Positions 1 through 10,074 of a stretch of DNA of 64,000 bases are shown piece by piece. The stretch is taken from positions 12,896,168 through 12,960,167 of the forward strand of contig OZ038531.1 of assembly GCA_964036665.1 (NCBI GenBank), read 5' to 3'. The notes below the pieces were generated by a model. The model saw nothing but the letters and a program-made list of their open reading frames with translations. It ran no database searches and was not told where the DNA came from. The translations under genes were made by a program, and so were the position numbers. The stretch's first letter is position 1; each line of letters begins with the position of its first letter. This DNA comes from Gordius sp. MW1 (Eukaryota; Nematomorpha; Gordioida; Gordea; Gordiidae).

Positions 1-351
1 AAAATTTTGAGGTCGAAAAAAATATTTTTTTTCATATTCATTCAAAAGGGGGCTGAAAATTTTTTTGAAAGTTAGTAAATATTCTTAGCATTATGTCCTT
101 GTTAGAATCTCGATAAGAATTTTTCCACGGGGGGGAAGTTTTAGTTTGCGAGAAATTAAAATTTAAGTGTTGCGTTTAGATTGTTTCAATATCGCTCTTT
201 AAGCGTCTCTCCAGTTTTAGTGAAACAAGCTCATGCGATAGTGATTTAAAGTTAAAAATTTTTGATGACTGATCAAAAATTTTTTTTTCGAAATTCACCT
301 CTGATATCGAAAACTTTCATGAGGGGTTTATGGTTGAACAAAAAAATTGAA
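1..351 (+). repeat. Family A monomer, subtype P (reference copy)
   Basis: First complete monomer in the phase used here. It carries the P hallmarks: a T run in gctgaaaatttttttg, the G-rich patch ccacggggggg (about 126-135), agtttgcgag, and aagcgtctctccag. The next monomer (352-702) appears identical by eye. P monomers with these hallmarks recur across the first 20 kb and more sparsely to about 52 kb. Confidence 0.9.
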
Positions 352-1054
352 AAAATTTTGAGGTCGAAAAAAATATTTTTTTTCATATTCATTCAAAAGG
401 GGGCTGAAAATTTTTTTGAAAGTTAGTAAATATTCTTAGCATTATGTCCTTGTTAGAATCTCGATAAGAATTTTTCCACGGGGGGGAAGTTTTAGTTTGC
501 GAGAAATTAAAATTTAAGTGTTGCGTTTAGATTGTTTCAATATCGCTCTTTAAGCGTCTCTCCAGTTTTAGTGAAACAAGCTCATGCGATAGTGATTTAA
601 AGTTAAAAATTTTTGATGACTGATCAAAAATTTTTTTTTCGAAATTCACCTCTGATATCGAAAACTTTCATGAGGGGTTTATGGTTGAACAAAAAAATTG
701 AAAAAATTTTGAGGTCGAAAAAAATATTTTTTTTCATATTCATTCAAAAGGGGGCTGAAAAAATCTTTGAAAGTTAGTAAATATTCTTAGCATTATGTCC
801 TTGTTAGAATCTCGATAAAGAATTTTTGCACGGGTGAAGTTTTAGATTGAGAGAAATTAAAATTTATGTGTTGCGTTTAGATTGTTTCAATATCGCTTTT
901 TAAGCGTGTCTCCAGTTTTGTGAAACAAGCTCATGCGATCGTGATTTAAAGTTAAAAATTTCTGATGACTGATCAAAAAAAATTTTTTTTTCGGAATTCA
1001 CCTCTGATATCGAAAACTTTCATGAGGGGTTTATGGTTGAACAAAATAAAGGAA

Positions 1055-1410
1055 AAAATTTTGAGGTCGAAAAAAATATTTTTTTTCATATTCATTCAAA
1101 AGGGGGCTGAAAAAATCTTTGAAAGTTAGTAAATATTCTTAGCATTATGTCCTTGCTAAGAATCTCGATAAAGAATTTTTGCACGGGTGAAGTTTTAAAT
1201 TGAGAGAAATTAAAATTTACGTGTTGTCGTTTAGATTGTTTCAATATCGCTTTTTAAGCGTGTATCCAGTTTTTGTGAAACAAGCTCCATGCGATCGTGA
1301 TTTAAAGTTAATAATTTTTGATGAATGATCAAAAAAATTTTTTTTTTCGGAATTCACCTCTGATATCGAAAACTTTCATGAGGGGTTTATGGTTGAACAA
1401 AAAAATTGAA
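1055..1410 (+). repeat. Family A monomer, subtype C (356 bp)
   Basis: Example of the longest common subtype. Hallmarks are gctaagaatctcg in place of gttagaatctcg, aaattgag, an extra base in tgttgtcgttt, gctccatgcgatcg with an extra C, and gatgaatgatc. The gctaagaatc form occurs near 1150, 1510, 2565, 2915, 4665, 5015, 11230, 11585, 12640, 12990, 13690 and 14055 and I do not see it after 14.3 kb, so the subtype is confined to the left part of the array. C-like monomers with gtgtggtcgttt appear near 20.0 and 21.4 kb. Confidence 0.85.
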
Positions 1411-1758
1411 AAAATTTTGAGGTCGAAAAAAATATTTTTTTTCATATTCATTCAAAAGGGGGCTGAAAAAATCTTTGAAAGTTAGTAAATATTCTTAGCA
1501 TTATGTCCTTGCTAAGAATCTCGATAAAGAATTTTTGCACGGGTGAAGTTTTAAATTGAGAGAAATTAAAATTTACGTGTTGTCGTTTAGATTGTTTCAA
1601 TATCGCTTTTTAAGCGTGTATTTGTGAAACAAGCTCTATGCAATAGTGATTTAAAGTTAAAAATTTCTGATGACTGATCAAAAAATTTTTTTTTTCGGAA
1701 TTCACCTCTGATATCGAAAACTTTCATGAGGGGTTTATGGTTGAACAAAAAAATTGAA
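1411..1758 (+). repeat. Hybrid C/K monomer
   Basis: The first half has C hallmarks (gctaagaatc, aaattgag, tgttgtcgttt) and the second half has K hallmarks (the 7-bp-deleted gtgtatttgtgaaac and ctctatgcaatagtg). A pure K monomer lies at 3525-3870 and pure C monomers at 2462-3173. The simplest reading is unequal exchange or conversion between a C and a K monomer, with the switch between about 1595 and 1617. The same hybrid recurs at about 11485-11832, as expected from the 10,074-bp duplication. Confidence 0.8.
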
Positions 1759-3870
1759 AAAATTTTGAGGTCGAAAAAAATATTTTTTTTCATATTCATT
1801 CAAAAGGGGGCTGAAAATTTTTTTGAAAGTTAGTAAATATTCTTAGCATTATGTCCTTGTTAGAATCTCGATAAGAATTTTTCCACGGGGGGGAAGTTTT
1901 AGTTTGCGAGAAATTAAAATTTAAGTGTTGCGTTTAGATTGTTTCAATATCGCTCTTTAAGCGTCTCTCCAGTTTTAGTGAAACAAGCTCATGCGATAGT
2001 GATTTAAAGTTAAAAATTTTTGATGACTGATCAAAAATTTTTTTTTCGAAATTCACCTCTGATATCGAAAACTTTCATGAGGGGTTTATGGTTGAACAAA
2101 AAAATTGAAAAAATTTTGAGGTCGAAAAAAATATTTTTTTTCATATTCATTCAAAAGGGGGCTGAAAAAATCTTTGAAAGTTAGTAAATATTCTTAGCAT
2201 TATGTCCTTGTTAGAATCTCGATAAAGAATTTTTGCACGGGTGAAGTTTTAGATTGAGAGAAATTAAAATTTATGTGTTGCGTTTAGATTGTTTCAATAT
2301 CGCTTTTTAAGCGTGTCTCCAGTTTTTTGAAACAAGCTCATGCGATCGTGATTTAAAGTTAAAAATTTCTGATGACTGATCAAAAAAAATTTTTTTTTCG
2401 GAATTCACCTCTGATATCGAAAACTTTCATGAGGGGTTTATGGTTGAACAAAATAAATGAAAAAATTTTGAGGTCGAAAAAAATATTTTTTTTCATATTC
2501 ATTCAAAAGGGGGCTGAAAAAATCTTTGAAAGTTAGTAAATATTCTTAGCATTATGTCCTTGCTAAGAATCTCGATAAAGAATTTTTGCACGGGTGAAGT
2601 TTTAAATTGAGAGAAATTAAAATTTACGTGTTGTCGTTTAGATTGTTTCAATATCGCTTTTTAAGCGTGTATCCAGTTTTTGTGAAACAAGCTCCATGCG
2701 ATCGTGATTTAAAGTTAATAATTTTTGATGAATGATCAAAAAAATTTTTTTTTTCGGAATTCACCTCTGATATCGAAAACTTTCATGAGGGGTTTATGGT
2801 TGAACAAAAAAATTGAAAAAATTTTGAGGTCGAAAAAAATATTTTTTTTCATATTCATTCAAAAGGGGGCTGAAAAAATCTTTGAAAGTTAGTAAATATT
2901 CTTAGCATTATGTCCTTGCTAAGAATCTCGATAAAGAATTTTTGCACGGGTGAAGTTTTAAATTGAGAGAAATTAAAATTTACGTGTTGTCGTTTAGATT
3001 GTTTCAATATCGCTTTTTAAGCGTGTATCCAGTTTTTGTGAAACAAGCTCCATGCGATCGTGATTTAAAGTTAATAATTTTTGATGAATGATCAAAAAAA
3101 TTTTTTTTTTCGGAATTCACCTCTGATATCGAAAACTTTCATGAGGGGTTTATGGTTGAACAAAAAAATTGAAAAAATTTTGAGGTCGAAAAAAATATTT
3201 TTTTTCATATTCATTCAAAAGGGGGCTGAAAAAATCTTTGAAAGTTAGTAAATATTCTTAACATTATGTCCTGTTAGAATCCCGATAAGAATTTTTCCAC
3301 GGGGGGGAAGTTTTAGATTGCTAGAAATTAAAATTTAAGTGTTGCGTTTAGATTGTTTCAATATCGCTTTTTAAGCGTGTCTCCAGTTTTTGAGAAACAA
3401 GCTCATGCGATAGTGATTTAAAGTTAAAAATTTCTGATGACTGACCAAAAAAAAAAAATTTCGGAATTCACCTCTGATATCGAAAACTTTCATGAGGGGT
3501 TTATGGTTGAACAAAAAAATTGAAAAAATTTTGAGGTCGAAAAAAATTTTTTTTTTCATATTCATTCAAAAGGGGGCTGAAAAAATCTTTGAAAGTTAGT
3601 AAATATTCTTAGCATTATGTCCTTGTTACAATCTCGATAAAGAATTTTTGCACGGGTGAAGTTTTAGATTGAGAGAAATTAAAATTTACGTGTTGCGTTT
3701 AGATTGTTTCAATATCGCTTTTTAAGCGTGTATTTGTGAAACAAGCTCTATGCAATAGTGATTTAAAGTTAAAAATTTCTGATGACTGATCAAAAAATTT
3801 TTTTTTTCGGAATTCACCTCTGATATCGAAAACTTTCATGAGGGGTTTATGGTTGAACAAAAAAATTGAA
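1759..3870 (+). repeat. Higher-order repeat 1, copy 1 (P-A-C-C-P'-K)
   Basis: Six monomers starting at 1759, 2110, 2462, 2818, 3174 and 3525 form a 2112-bp unit. P' at 3174 is a distinct P relative with tcctgttagaatcccg, agattgctag and a GACC-plus-A-run tract instead of GATC-A/T. K at 3525 has ttacaatctcg and the gtgtatttgtg deletion. The same order and diagnostic variants follow immediately in the next 2.1 kb, which makes this a true higher-order repeat rather than a chance order of subtypes. Confidence 0.88.
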
Positions 3871-5970
3871 AAAATTTTGAGGTCGAAAAAAATATTTTTT
3901 TTCATATTCATTCAAAAGGGGGCTGAAAATTTTTTTGAAAGTTAGTAAATATTCTTAGCATTATGTCCTTGTTAGAATCTCGATAAGAATTTTTCCACGG
4001 GGGGGAAGTTTTAGTTTGCGAGAAATTAAAATTTAAGTGTTGCGTTTAGATTGTTTCAATATCGCTCTTTAAGCGTCTCTCCAGTTTTAGATGCGATAGT
4101 GATTTAAAGTTAAAAATTTTTGATGACTGATCAAAAATTTTTTTTTCGAAATTCACCTCTGATATCGAAAACTTTCATGAGGGGTTTATGGTTGAACAAA
4201 AAAATTGAAAAAATTTTGAGGTCGAAAAAAATAATTTTTTTCATATTCATTCAAAAGGGGGCTGAAAAACTCTTTGAAAGTTAGTAAATATTCTTAGCAT
4301 TATGTCCTTGTTAGAATCTCGATAAAGAATTTTTGCACGGGTGAAGTTTTAGATTGAGAGAAATTAAAATTTATGTGTTGCGTTTAGATTGTTTCAATAT
4401 CGCTTTTTAAGCGTGTCTCCAGTTTTGTGAAACAAGCTCATGCGATCGTGATTTAAAGTTAAAAATTTCTGATGACTGATCAAAAAAAATTTTTTTTTCG
4501 GAATTCACCTCTGATATCGAAAACTTTCATGAGGGGTTTATGGTTGAACAAAATAAAGGAAAAAATTTTGAGGTCGAAAAAAATATTTTTTTTCATATTC
4601 ATTCAAAAGGGGGCTGAAAAAATCTTTGAAAGTTAGTAAATATTCTTAGCATTATGTCCTTGCTAAGAATCTCGATAAAGAATTTTTGCACGGGTGAAGT
4701 TTTAAATTGAGAGAAATTAAAATTTACGTGTTGTCGTTTAGATTGTTTCAATATCGCTTTTTAAGCGTGTATCCAGTTTTTGTGAAACAAGCTCCATGCG
4801 ATCGTGATTTAAAGTTAATAATTTTTGATGAATGATCAAAAAAATTTTTTTTTTCGGAATTCACCTCTGATATCGAAAACTTTCATGAGGGGTTTATGGT
4901 TGAACAAAAAAATTGAAAAAATTTTGAGGTCGAAAAAAATATTTTTTTTCATATTCATTCAAAAGGGGGCTGAAAAAATCTTTGAAAGTTAGTAAATATT
5001 CTTAGCATTATGTCCTTGCTAAGAATCTCGATAAAGAATTTTTGCACGGGTGAAGTTTTAAATTGAGAGAAATTAAAATTTACGTGTTGTCGTTTAGATT
5101 GTTTCAATATCGCTTTTTAAGCGTGTATCCAGTTTTTGTGAAACAAGCTCCATGCGATCGTGATTTAAAGTTAATAATTTTTGATGAATGATCAAAAAAA
5201 TTTTTTTTTTCGGAATTCACCTCTGATATCGAAAACTTTCATGAGGGGTTTATGGTTGAACAAAAAAATTGAAAAAATTTTGAGGTCGAAAAAAATATTT
5301 TTTTTCATATTCATTCAAAAGGGGGCTGAAAAAATCTTTGAAAGTTAGTAAATATTCTTAACATTATGTCCTGTTAGAATCCCGATAAGAATTTTTCCAC
5401 GGGGGGGAAGTTTTAGATTGCTAGAAATTAAAATTTAAGTGTTGCGTTTAGATTGTTTCAATATCGCTTTTTAAGCGTGTCTCCAGTTTTTGAGAAACAA
5501 GCTCATGCGATAGTGATTTAAAGTTAAAAATTTCTGATGACTGACCAAAAAAAAAAAATTTCGGAATTCACCTCTGATATCGAAAACTTTCATGAGGGGT
5601 TTATGGTTGAACAAAAAAATTGAAAAAATTTTGAGGTCGAAAAAATTTTTTTTTTTCATATTCATTCAAAAGGGGGCTGAAAAAATCTTTGAAAGTTAGT
5701 AAATATTCTTAGCATTATGTCCTTGTTACAATCTCGATAAAGAATTTTTGCACGGGTGAAGTTTTAGATTGAGAGAAATTAAAATTTACGTGTTGCGTTT
5801 AGATTGTTTCAATATCGCTTTTTAAGCGTGTATTTGTGAAACAAGCTCTATGCAATAGTGATTTAAAGTTAAAAATTTCTGATGACTGATCAAAAAATTT
5901 TTTTTTTCGGAATTCACCTCTGATATCGAAAACTTTCATGAGGGGTTTATGGTTGAACAAAAAAATTGAA
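3871..5970 (+). repeat. Higher-order repeat 1, copy 2 (P-A-C-C-P'-K)
   Basis: Second tandem copy of the hexamer, 2100 bp. It is 12 bp shorter than copy 1 because its first monomer lacks tgaaacaagctc (the deletion is near 4090, where ccagttttag runs straight into atgcgatag). Other differences are few by eye, for example ataatttttttcat near 4230 and aaaactcttt near 4265. The following monomer (5971) starts a third P but the order then changes to A-like, R and G subtypes. Confidence 0.88.
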
Positions 5971-6286
5971 AAAATTTTGAGGTCGAAAAAAATATTTTTT
6001 TTCATATTCATTCAAAAGGGGGCTGAAAATTTTTTTGAAAGTTAGTAAATATTCTTAGCATTATGTCCTTGTTAGAATCTCGATAAGAATTTTTCCACGG
6101 GGGGGAAGTTTTAGTTTGCGAGAAATTAAAATTTAAGTGTTGCGTTTAGATTGTTTCAATATCGCTCTTTAAGCGTCTCTCCAGATTTAGTGAAACAAGC
6201 TCATGCGATAGTGATTTAATTTTCGGAATTCACCTCTGATATCGAAAACTTTCAAGAGGGGTTTATGGTTGAACAAAAAAATTGAA
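5971..6286 (+). repeat. Deleted P monomer (316 bp)
   Basis: P-type monomer lacking about 35 bp at the A/T tract: gtgatttaa joins directly to ttttcggaattcacc near 6219. It also has ttcaagagggg instead of ttcatgagggg. The same deletion and the same substitution recur about 9,038 bp downstream (15009-15324), so the two are copies of one event. Confidence 0.85.
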
Positions 6287-8043
6287 AAAATTTTGAGGTC
6301 GAAAAAAATATTTTTTTTCATATTCATTCAAAAGGGGGCTGAAAAAATCTTTGAAAGTTAGTAAATATTCTTAGCATTATGTCCTTGTTAGAATCTCGAT
6401 AAAGAATTTTTGCACGGGTGAAGTTTTAGATTGCGAGAAATTAAAATTTAAGTGTTTCGTTTAGATTGTTTCAATATCGCTTTTTAAGCGTGTATCCAGT
6501 TTTTGTGAAACAAGCTCATGCGATAGTGATTTAAAGTTAAAAATTTTTGATGATTGATCAAAAAATTTTTTTTTTCGGAATTCACCTCTGATATCGAAAA
6601 CTTTCATGAGGGGTGGTTTATGGTTGAACAAAAAAATTGAAAAAATTTTGAGGTCGAAAAAAATATTTTTTTTCATATTCATTCAAAAGGGGGCTGAAAA
6701 AATCTTTGAAAGTTAGTAAATATTCTTAGCATTATGTCCTTGTTAGGATCTCGATAAAGAATTTTTGCACCTGGTGAAGTTTTAGATTTAGAGAAATTAA
6801 AATTTACGTGTTGCGTTTAGATTGTTTCATTATCGCTTTTTAAGCGTGTCTCCAGTTTTGTGAAACAAGCTCATGCGATCGTGATTTAGAGTTAAAAATT
6901 TCTGATGACTGATCAAAAAATTTTTTTTCGAAATTCACTTCTGATATCGAAAACTTTCATGAGGGGTTTATGGTTGAACAAAAAAATTGAAAAAATTTTG
7001 AGGTCGAAAAAAATATTTTTTTCATATTCATTCAAAAGGGGGCTGAAAAAATCTTTGAAAGTTAGTAAATATTCTTAGCATTATGTCCTTGTGAGAATCT
7101 CGATAAGAATTTTTGCAGGGGGGAAGTTTTAGATTGCGAAAAATAAAAATTTAAGTGTTGCGTTTAGATTGTTTCAATATCGCTTTTAAGCGTGTCTCCA
7201 GTTTTGTGAAACAAGCTCATGCGATCGTGATTTAAAGTTAAAAATTTCTGATGACTGATCAAAAAAATTTTTTTTTTCGGAATTCACCTCTGATATCGAA
7301 AACTTTCATGAGGGGTTTATGGTTGAACAAAATAAAGGAAAAAATTTTGAGGTCGAAAAAAATATTTTTTTTCATATTCATTCAAAAGGGGGGTGAAAAT
7401 TTTTTTGAAAGTTAGTAAATATTCTTAGCATTATGTCCTTGTTAGAATCTCGATAAGAATTTTTCCACGGGGGGGAAGTTTTAGTTTGCGAGAAATTAAA
7501 ATTTAAGTGTTGCGTTTAGATTGTTTCAATATCGCTTTTTAAGCGTCTCTCCAGTTTTAGTGAAACAAGCTCATGCGATAGTCATTTAAAGTTAAAAATT
7601 TTTGATGACTGATCAAAAATTTTTTTTTCGAAATTCACCTCTGATATCGAAAACTTTCATGAGGGGTTTATGGTTGAACAAAAAAATTGAAAAAATTTTG
7701 AGGTCGAAAAAAATATTTTTTTTCATATTCATTCAAAAGGGGGCTGAAAAAATCTTTGAAAGTTAGTAAATATTCTTAGCATTATGTCCTTGTTAGAATC
7801 TCGATAAAGAATTTTTGCACGGATGAAGTTTTAGATTGAGAGAAATTAAAATTTATGTGTTGCGTTTAGATTGTTTCAATATCGCTTTTTAAGCGTGTCT
7901 CCAGTTTTGTGAAACAAGCTCATGCGATCGTGATTTAAAGTTAAAAATTTCTGATGACTGATCAAAAAAAATTTTTTTTTCGGAATTCACCTCTGATATC
8001 GAAAACTTTCATGAGGGGTTTATGGTTGAACAAAATAAAGGAA

Positions 8044-8360
8044 AAAATTTTGAGGTCGAAAAAATTATTTTTTTTCATATTAGGAAATATTCTTAGCATT
8101 ATGTCCTTGTTAGAATCTCGATAAGAATTTTTGCACGGGTGAAGTTTTAGACTGAGAGAAATTAAATTTTAAGTGTTTCGTTTAGATTGTTTCAATATCG
8201 CTTTTTAAGCGTGTATCCAGTTTTTGTGAAACAAGCTGATGCGATCGTGATTTAAAGTTAAAAATTTCTGATGACTGATCAAAAAAAATTTTTTTTTCGG
8301 AATTCACCTCTGATATCGAAAACTTTCATTAGGGGTTTATGGTTGAACAAAAAAATTGAA
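8044..8360 (+). repeat. Short family A monomer (34-bp deletion form)
   Basis: In these 317-320 bp monomers the block from cattcaaaagggggctg to aaagttagt is missing, so ttttcatatta runs directly into gtaaatattctta (or ggaaatattctta here). Copies with ggaaatattc: 8044-8360, 9412-9728 and 17082-17398. Copies with gtaaatattc: about 20203-20522, 21570-21856 (with a second deletion), 24052-24368, 46026-46342, 46343-46659, 49758-50074, 50767-51081 and 51429-51745. The shared breakpoint implies one origin followed by spread through the array, with the ggaaatattc copies a sub-lineage. Confidence 0.85.
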
Positions 8361-10074
8361 AAAATTTTGAGGTCGAAAAAAATATTTTTTTTCATATTCA
8401 TTCAAAAGGGGGCTGAAAAAATCTTTGAAAGTTAGTAAATATTCTTAGCATTATGTCCTTGTTAGAATCTCGATAAGAATTTTTGCAGGGGGGAAGTTTT
8501 AGATTGCGAAAAATAAAAATTTAAGTGTTGCGTTTAGATTGTTTCAATATCGCTTTTAAGCGTGTCTCCAGTTTTTGTGAAACAAGCTCATGCGATCGTG
8601 ATTTAAAGTTAAAAATTTTTGATGACTGATCAAAAATTTTTTTTTCGAAATTCACCTCTGATATCGAAAACTTTCATGAGGGGTTTATGGTTGAACAAAA
8701 AAATTGAAAAAATTTTGAGGTCGAAAAAAATATTTTTTTTCATATTCATTCAAAAGGGGGCTGAAAATTTTTTTGAAAGTTAGTAAATATTCTTAGCATT
8801 ATGTCCTTGTTAGAATCTCGATAAGAATTTTTCCACGGGGGGGAAGTTTTAGTTTGCGAGAAATTAAAATTTAAGTGTTGCGTTTAGATTGTTTCAATAT
8901 CGCTCTTTAAGCGTCTCTCCAGTTTTAGTGAAACAAGCTCATGCGATAGTGATTTAAAGTTAAAAATTTTTGATGACTGATCAAAAATTTTTTTTTCGAA
9001 ATTCACCTCTGATATCGAAAACTTTCATGAGGGGTTTATGGTTGAACAAAAAAATTGAAAAAATTTTGAGGTCGAAAAAAATATTTTTTTTCATATTCAT
9101 TCAAAAGGGGGCTGAAAAAATCTTTGAAAGTTAGTAAATATTCTTAGCATTATGTCCTTGTTAGAATCTCGATAAAGAATTTTTGCACGGGTGAAGTTTT
9201 AGATTGAGAGAAATTAAAATTTATGTGTTGCGTTTAGATTGTTTCAATATCGCTTTTTAAGCGTGTCTCCAGTTTTGTGAAACAAGCTCATGCGATCGTG
9301 ATTTAAAGTTAAAAATTTCTGATGACTGATCAAAAAAAATTTTTTTTTCGGAATTCACCTCTGATATCGAAAACTTTCATGAGGGGTTTATGGTTGAACA
9401 AAATAAAGGAAAAAATTTTGAGGTCGAAAAAATTATTTTTTTTCATATTAGGAAATATTCTTAGCATTATGTCCTTGTTAGAATCTCGATAAGAATTTTT
9501 GCACGGGTGAAGTTTTAGACTGAGAGAAATTAAAATTTAAGTGTTGCGTTTAGATTGTTTCAATATCGCTCTTTAAGCGTCTCTCCAGTTTTAGTGAAAC
9601 AAGCTCATGCGATAGTGATTTAAAGTTAAAAATTTTTGATGACTGATCAAAAATTTTTTTTTTTTCGGAATTCACCTCTGATATCGAAAACTTTCATGAG
9701 GGGTTTATGGTTGAACAAAAAAATTGAAAAAATTTTGAGGTCGAAAAAATTTTTTTTTTTCATATTCATTCAAAAGGGGGCTGAAAAAATCTTTGAAAGT
9801 TAGTAAATATTCTTAGCATTATGTCCTTGTTACAATCTCGATAAAGAATTTTTGCACGGGTGAAGTTTTAGATTGAGAGAAATTAAAATTTACGTGTTGC
9901 GTTTAGATTGTTTCAATATCGCTTTTTAAGCGTGTATTTGTGAAACAAGCTCTATGCAATAGTGATTTAAAGTTAAAAATTTCTGATGACTGATCAAAAA
10001 ATTTTTTTTTTCGGAATTCACCTCTGATATCGAAAACTTTCATGAGGGGTTTATGGTTGAACAAAAAAATTGAA

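Larger units (their letters stand above)
1..8600 (+). repeat. Large segmental duplication, left copy
   Basis: The subtype order and rare variants of this stretch reappear in 10075-17650. Positions 1 to about 3240 match 10075-13314 at an offset of 10,074 bp, including a singular aaataaatgaaaa end at about 2452 and 12527 and the C/K hybrid at 1411. Positions 4210 to about 8600 match from 13248 at an offset of 9,038 bp, including the deleted P monomer, the gggtggtttatgg monomer and the short monomer at 8044. The offset changes by 1,036 bp, exactly the length of the three monomers at 3174-4209. Confidence 0.82.

Noticed and set aside
126..140. G-quadruplex at the ccacggggggg patch of P monomers
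   Set aside because: There is one G run per site; the other G run of the monomer (aaaaggggg) is roughly 80 bp away, so four close runs are lacking.
820..840. CENP-B box in the ttttgcacgggtgaag region
   Set aside because: The CGGG is present, but the TTCG and spaced A of the box consensus are not in register, so it is not a match.
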